A DNA stretch of 49,320 nucleotides from an uncultured Oscillibacter sp. (GTDB lineage Bacteria; Bacillota; Clostridia; Oscillospirales; Oscillospiraceae). The position numbers and the translations under genes are program-made. Position 1 is the stretch's first letter. The number at the start of each line of letters is the position of its first letter. The notes beneath the pieces were generated by a model. That model had not been told where the DNA came from, did no database searches, and saw nothing but the letters and a program-made list of their open reading frames with translations. This document shows, in pieces, positions 37,991 through 45,542 of the stretch. The stretch lies in assembly GCA_910576865.1 (NCBI GenBank), contig CAJTKE010000019.1:1-49320 (forward strand), read 5' to 3'.

Positions 37991-39043
37991 ATGGAAAACG
38001 AGCTGCTGGTCCTCCACGCCGGGAGGCCGGGATGTCTTTCCGGGCGGCTGGGAGAGACCCTGGGAGCCGCTCTGGAGGGGGTGCCCCATCGGTTCCCGAG
38101 GGAGGGGGAGTCTCTGGAAAACAGGCGGCTGCTCTTCGCCTTTTCCCTGCCGGGGAACGGGTTCAACGTGAGCCTGGGGAGCTTCCTGGGCTGGCTGCGG
38201 GACCACCCGGGGGCCCTCCGGGGCAGCGTGGGGGGTGTGGTCATCGACGGGGCCGGGGAGCTGTACACCAAGGCGGCGGGGCGGGACCTGATCCTGGCGG
38301 CGCATCTGGCGGGCTGCGCCTTCCCGGGGAGGCCCCTGGTGGAGGCCACGGGGGCGCTGGGAAACTTCACCGTCCAGGCGGGGAACGGGGGCTGTGATCT
38401 GGAAACGGCCTACCGCCGGGCGGCGGCGGACTTGGCGGGGCGGGTGCTGGGCTTTGACCCGCCCCGGCGGGCGCGGCCCCGGGTGCTGGCCCTCCACGCC
38501 TCCAGCCGGGCGACCAGCAACACCCTGGACCTCTGGGGCCGGGTGCGGGCGCGGATCGAGGGGGACTGTGAGGTCCGGGAGATCGGTCTTCGGAACGGGA
38601 CCCTGGAGGACTGCGGCGGGTGCCCCTACACCACCTGCCTCCACTTCGGGGAGCGGGGGGGCTGCTTCTACGGCGGCGTCATGGTCCAGGAGGTGTTCCC
38701 CGCCCTCCGGGAGGCGGACGCCGTGGTCCTCCTCTGCCCCAATTACAACGACGCCCTGCCCGCCAACCTCACCGCCGCCGTGAACCGGTTGACGGCCCTG
38801 TACCGGACCGCCTCCTTCGAGGACAAGGCGGTCTTCGCCATTGTGGTGTCCGGGTACTCCGGGGGGGACATCGTGGCAAGCCAGGTGGTGTCCGCCCTGT
38901 GCGTGAACAAGGGCTTCCGGCTTCCCCCGGGGGGCATCCTGATGGAGACCGCCAACGACGCCGGGGCGGCCCTCCGCCTGCCGGGCGTCCAGGGGCGGCT
39001 GGAGCGGTTCGCGGAGGATATGCTGAGGGCCCTGAAACTGTGA
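37991..39043 (+). CDS. NADPH-dependent FMN reductase / iron-sulfur flavoprotein-like protein
   Basis: A 350-residue protein with two halves. Residues 1-150 (LLVLHAGRPGCLSGRLGETL and on) look like a degenerate relative of the second half. Residues about 160-345 are flavodoxin-like (RVLALHASSRATSNTLDLWG at the FMN phosphate loop) with a cysteine motif DCGGCPYTTCLHFGERGGCF that resembles the cluster-binding CxxCxxC of iron-sulfur flavoproteins. VLLCPNYNDALPANLTAAVN and FAIVVSGYSGGDIVASQVV complete the fold. AAAAGGAGGG precedes the ATG. It closes the three-gene operon and implies a redox step. Confidence 0.8.
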   Translation: MENELLVLHAGRPGCLSGRLGETLGAALEGVPHRFPREGESLENRRLLFAFSLPGNGFNVSLGSFLGWLRDHPGALRGSVGGVVIDGAGELYTKAAGRDLILAAHLAGCAFPGRPLVEATGALGNFTVQAGNGGCDLETAYRRAAADLAGRVLGFDPPRRARPRVLALHASSRATSNTLDLWGRVRARIEGDCEVREIGLRNGTLEDCGGCPYTTCLHFGERGGCFYGGVMVQEVFPALREADAVVLLCPNYNDALPANLTAAVNRLTALYRTASFEDKAVFAIVVSGYSGGDIVASQVVSALCVNKGFRLPPGGILMETANDAGAALRLPGVQGRLERFAEDMLRALKL

Positions 39044-39071
39044 CCATAGTTTGAACTCTGGCGGGGGAGGC

Positions 39072-39100
39072 TTGCGGTTTTCCCGGGAGCGTGGTAAGAT
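39072..39100 (+). promoter_or_regulatory. Promoter of the SLH protein gene
   Basis: TTGCGG (39072-39077) and TAAGAT (39095-39100) with a 17-bp spacer, 32 bp upstream of the start. Confidence 0.72.
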
Positions 39101-39132
39101 GGGGAAAACCCATGAAAAAGGAGTGCCCCCTT

Positions 39133-40302
39133 ATGAAAAAAATTTTTCTGCCGCTGCTGGCCCTGCTGTGCCTGATTTCGCCGGCCCGGGCGGCGGGCTT
39201 TTACGATCTCCCGGCGGACCACTGGGCCGGGACGGAAATCCAGGCGGCTCTGGACGCCGGGGTGGTGAACGGCTACGGCGACGGTTCCTTCCAGCCCACC
39301 CGGGAGGTCACCGCCAGCCAGTTCTGCGCCATGCTGGCCCGGTCCTTTTTAAAGGAGGAATACGACAGCGCCCCGGAGGGGAAGTATCGGGAGATGGACG
39401 CCTGCCGCGCCGTGCTGGAGGGCACGTCGGTGGAGAAAATCTGGCGGGACCTGGGCAGGCGCTGGGACCGGTACGTCTACGAGCCCCTGAGCCGCTATGA
39501 CATGGCCCAGATCGTCTATAACCTGTCCCTTCAGAAGGAGGTGTTCCAGGAGACCATCCACCTCTCCACCGAGGAGATCGCCGACTGGAACGAGATCCCC
39601 GACGGATACCTCAGCGCCGTTTTCACCTGCTGGGGCCACGGGATCCTGAAGGGCCGGAGCGACGGCCGTTTCGCCGGGGAGGACACCCTGAACCGGGCCC
39701 AGGCCTGCGTCATCTGGTCCCGGCTGGACGAGGCGCTGAACGGTCCCCGGGAGATTCCGGCGGACCCGGACGAGGACGTGGAGGTCAAAGAAATGCCCGC
39801 CTTCGGCCTCCAGGGGGACGAGACGGTGAAGGAGATGATGAAGCGGGTCAACGCCGGGACGCCCCGCTGTGAGAAGGGGCGGCTCCCCAACGGAAAATCC
39901 CGGACGGAGGAGAACATCCGGGAGCTGCTGGACCTGGCCAGGGAGGGCTGTCCCGACGGGACGGTCTGGAGCAAGACCACGCGCTATGACTATCAGCCCG
40001 GGAGGTTCAGCACCGTGCGGGGGTGCCTGTCCTTCGGACTGGCGGTCAGTGACTTCGTCTTCGGCGAGGAGACCGCCCTCACCCAGTACCGGGAGATTCC
40101 CACGCTGTCCGTGGGGGACGTGGTCCACATCCGGGGTGGCGACGTGGAGCGGTCTTTGATCATCACCGGCCTGGACCGGGAGGGGGACCTGTACACCGCC
40201 TGTGAGCTGGTGGAGGACGGGAAGGTGAAGTGGGACTCCTGGGGGCCCATCTCCGGGCTGGTGGACGCCATGGGCTTCACCACGGTTTACAAGCGGGGGT
40301 AA
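39133..40302 (+). CDS. Exported S-layer homology (SLH) domain protein
   Basis: A 389-residue exported protein with a signal peptide (MKKIFLPLLALLCLISPARA, cut before AGF). Residues about 25-75 form an SLH module (FYDLPADHWAGTEIQAALDA, then GVVNGYGDGSFQPTREVTAS), and a second degenerate SLH at about 155-205 includes GHGILKGRSDGRFAGEDTL. SLH modules bind pyruvylated cell wall polymer. The remaining 180 residues (FGLQGDETVKEMMKRVNAG and TLSVGDVVHIRGGDVERSLI) have no assigned fold. The ATG at 39133 has AAGGAG 9 nt upstream; earlier ATGs lack one. It is monocistronic. Confidence 0.88.
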   Translation: MKKIFLPLLALLCLISPARAAGFYDLPADHWAGTEIQAALDAGVVNGYGDGSFQPTREVTASQFCAMLARSFLKEEYDSAPEGKYREMDACRAVLEGTSVEKIWRDLGRRWDRYVYEPLSRYDMAQIVYNLSLQKEVFQETIHLSTEEIADWNEIPDGYLSAVFTCWGHGILKGRSDGRFAGEDTLNRAQACVIWSRLDEALNGPREIPADPDEDVEVKEMPAFGLQGDETVKEMMKRVNAGTPRCEKGRLPNGKSRTEENIRELLDLAREGCPDGTVWSKTTRYDYQPGRFSTVRGCLSFGLAVSDFVFGEETALTQYREIPTLSVGDVVHIRGGDVERSLIITGLDREGDLYTACELVEDGKVKWDSWGPISGLVDAMGFTTVYKRG

Positions 40303-40316
40303 AGAGAGAAACGAAC

Positions 40317-40346
40317 AGCGGGCGGACCCGAAAGGGTCCGCCCGCT
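40317..40346. terminator. Hairpin between the SLH gene and prmA
   Basis: A 13-bp stem AGCGGGCGGACCC with its complement around a GAAA tetraloop (40317-40329 with 40334-40346). It lies between convergent genes and can serve both strands, though T runs are short. Confidence 0.8.
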
Positions 40347-40362
40347 TCTTGCGTGGGAGTCG

Positions 40363-41331
40363 TCAGTCTTTCCGCCCGTCCCGGCAGGTAAAGGCGTACC
40401 AGCCGTTGTCTTCCTGCCGGTCCAGGATGTCCAGGCCGTTGGCGGTCAGGGCGTCGGCCACCTCCCCGGCCCGGCCCTCGATGACGCCGGAGCAGAGGAA
40501 GGTCCCGCCGGGGTTCAGCAGTCCCCGGACCCGGGGGGCCAGGGCGATGATGACGTCCGCCACGATGTTGGCCAGCACGAGGTCATATCCCCCGCCGATC
40601 CGTTCCGCCACCGTCTCGTCCGTCAGGAGGTTCCCCACCAGAATGTCCAGCCGGTCCGGGCCGATGCTGTTGAGCCCGGCGTTTTCCCGGGCGGCGGTGC
40701 GGCATTTGTCGTCAATGTCCACCGCCAGGGCGGTCCCGGCCCCCAGGCGCAGAGCCGCCAGGGACAGAATGCCGCTGCCGCAGCCCAGGTCCAGCACCCG
40801 CTCCCCGCCGTGGACCAGATTTTCCAGGGCCGTCAGGCAGAGGCGGGTGGTGGCGTGGGACCCGGTGCCGAAGGTGAGGCCCGGGTCCAGGTGGAGGGGC
40901 ACTCGATCCCCCGGGTCCGCCTCCTCCCACTGGGGGATGACCAGCAGGCGCCGGCCGATCTCCATGGGCTTGTAGTACTGCTTCCAGTTGTTCTCCCAAT
41001 CGGCGTCCTGGACGTCCTCCAGGGTCATGAGCAGGGAGCCCAGGTCCCGGCGGTCCTGCTTCAGGCCCTGGAGGGCGATGCGGACCTCCCCCAGCCTGGC
41101 GAAGCCGGACTCGTTGGCCTCCAGATAGAAGGTGACCCGGGACCGGCCCGCCATGCGGCGCTCCAGGTCCTCGTCCACGTAGTCCCAGTAGTCGTGATTG
41201 TTCTCCAGGAAGTCCCGGAACTCCTCCTCGTCCTCAATCATCACGCCGTCCACGTCCAGGGAGGACAGCAGGGCCTGGACCTCCTCCAGGCCGGCGTGGT
41301 TCGTGTCGATGTGTATTTCCAGCCAGTGCAT
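40363..41331 (-). CDS. prmA: Ribosomal protein L11 methyltransferase
   Basis: A 322-residue SAM methyltransferase that trimethylates ribosomal protein L11. The N-terminal recognition domain begins HWLEIHIDTNHAGLEEVQAL, then FYLEANESGFARLGE. The catalytic half has LDPGLTFGTGSHATTRLCL, VLDLGCGSGILSLAALRLGA (SAM motif I), LAVDIDDKCRTAARENA and DLVLANIVADVIIALAPRV, in which NIVAD is the PrmA substrate motif. AAAGGCGG lies upstream of the ATG. It is the last gene of a leftward DUF1836-degV-prmA operon. Confidence 0.95.
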   Translation of the reverse strand: MHWLEIHIDTNHAGLEEVQALLSSLDVDGVMIEDEEEFRDFLENNHDYWDYVDEDLERRMAGRSRVTFYLEANESGFARLGEVRIALQGLKQDRRDLGSLLMTLEDVQDADWENNWKQYYKPMEIGRRLLVIPQWEEADPGDRVPLHLDPGLTFGTGSHATTRLCLTALENLVHGGERVLDLGCGSGILSLAALRLGAGTALAVDIDDKCRTAARENAGLNSIGPDRLDILVGNLLTDETVAERIGGGYDLVLANIVADVIIALAPRVRGLLNPGGTFLCSGVIEGRAGEVADALTANGLDILDRQEDNGWYAFTCRDGRKD

Positions 41332-41354
41332 GGCAAACCGCCTTTCTCAGGTTC

Positions 41355-42227
41355 TCATCGTTCCCTGCCCACAAAGAACAGCGTCATGACGCCCGCGCCG
41401 GTGTGGCTTCCGATGACGGGGCCCACGTAATTGATGCAGACCTCCCTCACGCCCAGGCGGCGGCGGACCTCCTCCGCCACAAAGTCGGCGTCCTCCCGGC
41501 AGTCCCCGTGGCTGATGAAGACCGGGTACCGGGCCGGGTCCAGGGCGGTTTTCTCCATGTGGTCCACCAGGGCCAGCAGGGAGGCCCGCCGTCCCCGGCA
41601 CTTCTCCATGGGGATGAGCCGTCCCTGGCCGTCCACGTGAAGGACGGGCTTGACGGACAGCATGGTCCCGAACAGGGCCGCCGCGGCGCTGACCCGGCCG
41701 CCCCGCTTCAGGTGGTTCAGGTCGTCCACGGTGAACCAGTGGCAGATGGAGCCCTTGGTCTCCTCGGCGTAGGCCCGGAGCTCCTCCAGGGTCTTTCCCT
41801 TTTTCCTCTCCTGGGCGCAGAGCCAGACGAAGAGACCCTGCCCCATGGAGGCGCAGAGGCTGTCCACCACCCGGACCTTCCGCTCCGGGAACTCCTCCTC
41901 CTGCTCCCTGGCCGCGATGACGGCGGACTGGTAGGTGGTGGAAAGGGCGGAGGAAAAGCACAGGCACAGGATGTCCTTTCCGGATTTCAGGATGGGCCGC
42001 ATGGCGGCGTCGAACTCCCCCACGTTCACGGCGGAGGTGACGGGCATGGCGCCGTCTCGGACTTTGACGTAAAATTCCTGGAAGCCGATTTCGCTGCCGT
42101 CCAGCAGGTTCCGGTACTCCCGTCCCTCCAGCTCCAGCCGAAGGGGCAGGACCGCCACGCCCAGCTCCTCCGCCAGCTCCGCGGGGAGGTCGCAGCAGCT
42201 GTCGGTCATGATGACATAGTCTGCCAT
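41355..42227 (-). CDS. DegV family fatty acid-binding protein
   Basis: A 290-residue DegV-type protein that presents bound fatty acids to a kinase of the FakA type. VIMTDSCCDLPAELAEELGV, MPVTSAVNVGEFDAAMRPIL, ILCLCFSSALSTTYQSAVIA, SLCASMGQGLFVWLCAQER and the final VGPVIGSHTGAGVMTLFFVG are all canonical. It lies 2 nt after the DUF1836 gene's stop, so translation is coupled. The gene for the kinase partner is not in the window. Confidence 0.94.
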   Translation of the reverse strand: MADYVIMTDSCCDLPAELAEELGVAVLPLRLELEGREYRNLLDGSEIGFQEFYVKVRDGAMPVTSAVNVGEFDAAMRPILKSGKDILCLCFSSALSTTYQSAVIAAREQEEEFPERKVRVVDSLCASMGQGLFVWLCAQERKKGKTLEELRAYAEETKGSICHWFTVDDLNHLKRGGRVSAAAALFGTMLSVKPVLHVDGQGRLIPMEKCRGRRASLLALVDHMEKTALDPARYPVFISHGDCREDADFVAEEVRRRLGVREVCINYVGPVIGSHTGAGVMTLFFVGRER

Positions 42228-42229
42228 GC

Positions 42230-42781
42230 TCAGTCACGCTCCTTTTCTTTTTTGCCCTTGGGGTCCTTCCGCTCCCGGAGGAGGGCCACGCAGCGGCTCC
42301 CCGCCACGCCGGCGGCGTAGCTCAAAAGGGCGAAGTGGATGGCGGCGTCGGCCAGGGCGGGATCGTCCAGCTCCCCGCCCCCCGTCCGGGCTTCCAGCTC
42401 GCCGGCGGTGATGTTCAGGGCCTTGTCCAGGCTCTGGAGGAAGGCGGCGTAGCCCTCCCGCACCGGGCGGTCCCGCAGCTCCTCCCGGATCAGCAGGTCC
42501 ATGTCCCGGGTGGACATGACCCGCTTCAGCACGCAGATGGCGGTGAAGTAGGCCAGGTGATCCCGGCTGTACTTCTTCCCCTCCGCCCGGGGGGCCAGGC
42601 CGCTTTTTGTGTAGTTGTTCACCATGGCGGCGGTGAGGCCGTCGTCCCCGTCGAAGCGGATGACCTGCCGGTCCATGTAGGAGAGCACCTGGTCCATGTA
42701 CAGGGAGAAGTCCGGCAGCTGATCCCACTCCACCGGGCGGTGGCCCCGGAGACGGGTGAGAAGATCGGTCAAATCGTTCAT
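42230..42781 (-). CDS. DUF1836 putative regulator
   Basis: A 183-residue protein of the DUF1836 type, marked by LPDFSLYMDQVLSYMDRQVI near residue 20 and MVNNYTKSGLAPRAEGKKYS with DHLAYFTAICVLKRVMS, a winged MerR-like helical DNA-binding core. The tail ends RERKDPKGKKEKERD. It is first in the operon with degV and prmA and has its own promoter. A palindrome AAAACATGTTTT at 42867-42878, just upstream of that promoter, might be a binding site for it. Confidence 0.85.
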   Translation of the reverse strand: MNDLTDLLTRLRGHRPVEWDQLPDFSLYMDQVLSYMDRQVIRFDGDDGLTAAMVNNYTKSGLAPRAEGKKYSRDHLAYFTAICVLKRVMSTRDMDLLIREELRDRPVREGYAAFLQSLDKALNITAGELEARTGGGELDDPALADAAIHFALLSYAAGVAGSRCVALLRERKDPKGKKEKERD

Positions 42782-42818
42782 GGGTCGTCCTTTCTTTCCG
42801 CAATTGGGTTCAACGGTT

Positions 42819-42847
42819 ATTGTAACACCGGTACGCGGTTTTGTAAA
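42819..42847 (-). promoter_or_regulatory. Promoter of the DUF1836-degV-prmA operon
   Basis: Minus strand TTTACA (42847-42842) and TACAAT (42824-42819) with a 17-bp spacer. A perfect 12-bp palindrome AAAACATGTTTT (42867-42878) lies 19 bp upstream of the -35 box, between the two divergent promoters. Confidence 0.8.
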
Positions 42848-42902
42848 CCGTCTTTTGGAAGATTAAAAAACATGTTTTCCGTTGCACGGCGGGGGGCAAC
42901 TC

Positions 42903-42931
42903 TTGCCGGACGGGGGGAGAGGAAATAGAAT
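42903..42931 (+). promoter_or_regulatory. Promoter of the 42958 gene
   Basis: TTGCCG (42903-42908) and TAGAAT (42926-42931) with a 17-bp spacer, 26 bp upstream of the start. It is the only promoter I see upstream of the silent S-layer cassette. Confidence 0.65.
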
Positions 42932-42957
42932 CTGTTTGACAAGGAGGACGCGCGAAG

Positions 42958-43518
42958 ATGAGGAAAACGGAGCAGTATGAGCTGAACCAGTGGGAGCTGA
43001 GCGACCGGGTGCGGATGGAGGACTTCAACGCGGACAACGCGAAGCTGGAGGCGGCGCTGGCGGGGAAGACCGGAAGGCTGGAGAAAATCTATACGGTGGA
43101 CGAGGCGCAGTATGACGGGAAGGACGCGGTTGGCGCCTATTTCGGGTTTGGCGTGACGAGGCAGTGGGAGGACTGGGAGTGCGTGATCATCTTCCAGGAC
43201 CTGCACAAGACGCCTTTCCAGCAGGATGACATCCTCCAGATCCTGTTTGACGGCGAGCTGGAGGACGGGGGAGACTGGGGGCACCTGGTGGATCGGTTCA
43301 TTGTGAACGCCGATTCGCTGGTGCTGGTGCTCTTTCCGATGCATGACGGCAGCAACCCGATCCGGGGCTTCCTCGTGGGCGGGGGCGGCGCGGCGCTGTT
43401 CTCGGACGCGCCGATCCGCAGGCTCAAAAATATGACGGTCCTTTTGAAAAAGGGCCTCACCGGGCTCAGCAGCACCAGATTCGTGGAGCCCACGGCGGTG
43501 GTGTACGGGATTCGGTGA
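42958..43518 (+). CDS. Hypothetical protein with a phage tail-like N-terminus
   Basis: A 186-residue soluble protein. Its opening, YELNQWELSDRVRMEDFNAD then NAKLEAALAGKTGR, resembles the short helical N-terminus of phage or tail-fibre-type proteins in Firmicutes. The rest is mixed alpha/beta (YFGFGVTRQWEDWECVIIFQ) with a glycine patch (IRGFLVGGGGAALFS). AAGGAGGAC precedes the ATG. The stop at 43516-43518 overlaps a GTG that opens the silent S-layer cassette, and the 491-bp inverted repeat begins 13 nt later. Function unknown. Confidence 0.65.
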   Translation: MRKTEQYELNQWELSDRVRMEDFNADNAKLEAALAGKTGRLEKIYTVDEAQYDGKDAVGAYFGFGVTRQWEDWECVIIFQDLHKTPFQQDDILQILFDGELEDGGDWGHLVDRFIVNADSLVLVLFPMHDGSNPIRGFLVGGGGAALFSDAPIRRLKNMTVLLKKGLTGLSSTRFVEPTAVVYGIR

Positions 43519-45431
43519 GGGGGGACCTCAACCTTGACACGGTCGAGCTGAAGGTCCTGCTGAACGGCAAGTTCGGCGACGCCAACTTCCGCAACGCGTA
43601 TGTCATCGTCATCCTGAACGCTCAGGAGAAGAAGAACAACGCTGAGGCTCCCACCGCCGCGCTGTCTGTCCAGACGGTGGCCGCTCCCATCGTGCCCGTG
43701 CCCTTCAAAGGCAATGGCACCGAGCGTGATCCCTATGTCATCCTGGCCGAGCCCAGCACCTGGGTCCAGCTGACCGCCACTCCCAGCGTGAAGGAGGGCA
43801 GCCTGCAGACCGCCACCGCGAAGTGGACGGTTGTTAACAACGCCAGCCTGAACCGCGCGGGCAACGTCATCCAGGCCCAGGCTCCCGCCAAGGCCTATGA
43901 CGAGACCGACAAGACTACCGTCACCAAGCTGGTGTACTCCATCGACAACTACAACCCCACCGTCGACGGCAAGAAGACCGTCACCGGCAAGGTGTATGTT
44001 GAGATTCGGGCTACCGGCGAGAGCACTGCCCCCGGCACCCTCGGCAGCATCAAGGATTACACTGCCGGCGGCTGGGATAACAGCAAGTTCGGCCTGACCG
44101 TCAACACCGCCAAGAGCGGCACGGTCAACGCGTCTCACCAGTACACTGTGTTCTTCGACATTGACCGGACCAAGGCTGTGAAGGACGGCAAGGTCATCCC
44201 GACCGCTACCGCTGTTCCCACCAAGGTCACCTACGATGTTTATCTCGGCGACACGAAGGTTACCACCGTGGCCGATGCTGGCATCGCTGCCCTGGGCAAC
44301 CTGGCCGCTGGTACCCAGCAGATCGGCAACGCTCTCCTGGATCCCTCCGCTCAGCTGACCGTCAAGGTCACTTCCGTTGAGTGGTCCGAGGTCAAGGTCT
44401 ACTACGAGTACACCGGCAAGTACGCTGAGCAGGCTAAGGCCGCCGGCCTGAAGGACGGTTATACCGCCAGCGTCAAGGCGGGCGTCTACAAGACCACCCC
44501 TGCCACTGGTGAGTTGGCTATCGCCAGCAACAAGATTACGTTTGTCCTGAACGTTGATCCTACTACCACTGTTCAGGGTGCGGTCAATGGCGGTACCTAT
44601 GGCACCACTACCACCGGCTTCGGCACTACCACTGAGGCGGCCAACATCACTGCTAACGGTACAGCTCCGGCCGCGATTGCTACTGCCAATAACACCGTGA
44701 TCGCTGGCACCGACCCCGTGGTTGTGACCATCAACACCGGCTCTCTGACGGTCTATGATCAGACCTTCACCGTGGCTGGCATGGCCGAAACTGACCTGAA
44801 CGATGACTTCGACACCCTGGAAGATGGCATCTACAACGTTACCGTGAATCCCACCACGCAGACGGTTGGCAAGACCAGCGGCAAGGCTGACGTGACCGTC
44901 TCTTGGGACGCCATCGCCTTCGCCAAGAAGGCCTACGAGATCACTCTCGTGGTTGTGGATGACGCGGGCAACGAGGTCAGCGCTGTGAGCGCTCCCATTG
45001 CTCTGCTGAACGACACTACCGCAGGTGTCAAGAACGTCCAGCTGACCGGCATCACTGCCAACGGCACGGTTACGGTCAAGTCCGTTACCGAGCTGGCTGG
45101 TCCCGAGGTTACCGGCGTTGCCGGTGTTCCCGTTGGGGCCAACTGGGCTGCTGGTGACAAGATTGTCCTCCGCTTTGCCGGCGCTCTGGACACCGCAACC
45201 GCTGGGACAAAAACTATCTATGCTGGTGACGGCACTATCCTGGAGACTACCGCCGTTACCGCTGCCACTGTGAACGGAAGCGAGGTCGAGCTGACCCTGG
45301 CCGCTCCCAAATCTGCCAACGGTGTGGGTGGTACCATCACCATCGCCGCGGGCGCGATTGCCTCCGCCAACGGCGTTCGCAACGGCGCTGCTATCACGAT
45401 CACTTTCGCCGCCACCTCTGTTAGCATCTAA
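43515..45431 (+). CDS. Silent 5'-truncated S-layer cassette with alternative C-terminal half
   Basis: This open frame (638 codons if the GTG at 43515 is used) encodes no signal peptide or SLH module. It starts abruptly inside an S-layer protein sequence: codons from 43531 to 44021 are identical, but for one residue (Arg for Ser in GTERDP), to the leftward S-layer gene. From 44022 it diverges into a different 470-residue tail (STAPGTLGSIKDYTAGGWDN through ITFAATSVSI), rich in Thr, Val, Ala and Gly with short beta-strand repeats. The GTG overlaps the previous stop and has no convincing ribosome binding site, so the frame is most likely a stored donor cassette that becomes expressed after inversion. 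Low-level coupled translation cannot be excluded. Confidence 0.75.
   Translation: MRGDLNLDTVELKVLLNGKFGDANFRNAYVIVILNAQEKKNNAEAPTAALSVQTVAAPIVPVPFKGNGTERDPYVILAEPSTWVQLTATPSVKEGSLQTATAKWTVVNNASLNRAGNVIQAQAPAKAYDETDKTTVTKLVYSIDNYNPTVDGKKTVTGKVYVEIRATGESTAPGTLGSIKDYTAGGWDNSKFGLTVNTAKSGTVNASHQYTVFFDIDRTKAVKDGKVIPTATAVPTKVTYDVYLGDTKVTTVADAGIAALGNLAAGTQQIGNALLDPSAQLTVKVTSVEWSEVKVYYEYTGKYAEQAKAAGLKDGYTASVKAGVYKTTPATGELAIASNKITFVLNVDPTTTVQGAVNGGTYGTTTTGFGTTTEAANITANGTAPAAIATANNTVIAGTDPVVVTINTGSLTVYDQTFTVAGMAETDLNDDFDTLEDGIYNVTVNPTTQTVGKTSGKADVTVSWDAIAFAKKAYEITLVVVDDAGNEVSAVSAPIALLNDTTAGVKNVQLTGITANGTVTVKSVTELAGPEVTGVAGVPVGANWAAGDKIVLRFAGALDTATAGTKTIYAGDGTILETTAVTAATVNGSEVELTLAAPKSANGVGGTITIAAGAIASANGVRNGAAITITFAATSVSI
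43531..44021 (+). repeat. 491-bp inverted repeat, left copy
   Basis: Aligned base by base with the reverse complement of 46905-47395; 490 of 491 positions match. The only difference is C at 43725 against A on the coding strand of the other copy (T at 47201). Upstream, 43520-43530 retains partial similarity (GACCTCA against GACTTCG) before the copies part. Confidence 0.98.
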
Positions 45432-45461
45432 GCGAACGTTTTTCGTGAAGCGCTACCCCTA

Positions 45462-45509
45462 AGCGAAAAAAGGGCCCCCCGGACTTCGTCCGGGGGGCTC
45501 TTTTTGCTT
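45462..45509. terminator. Shared bidirectional terminator at the centre of the invertible segment
   Basis: A 13-bp stem with one G-T pair (45472-45484 with 45488-45500), extended by A and T runs on both sides, sits between the two stops at 45431 and 45543. It terminates whichever tail is being transcribed, in either orientation of the segment. Confidence 0.92.
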
Positions 45510-45542
45510 GGGAATAGAAGGACTTACAGTGAAGCAGTGTGC

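Noticed and set aside
31967..38644. A 2225-codon open frame on the minus strand
   Set aside because: It lies wholly opposite the multidomain operon, consists of low-complexity Gly/Pro/Gln/Val/His sequence typical of the reverse of GC-rich coding DNA, and has no ribosome binding site or recognisable domain.
43515..43517. Independent functional start of the plus-strand S-layer cassette
   Set aside because: The GTG overlaps the previous stop without a ribosome binding site, and the protein would lack export and anchoring signals; kept only as an open-frame boundary.
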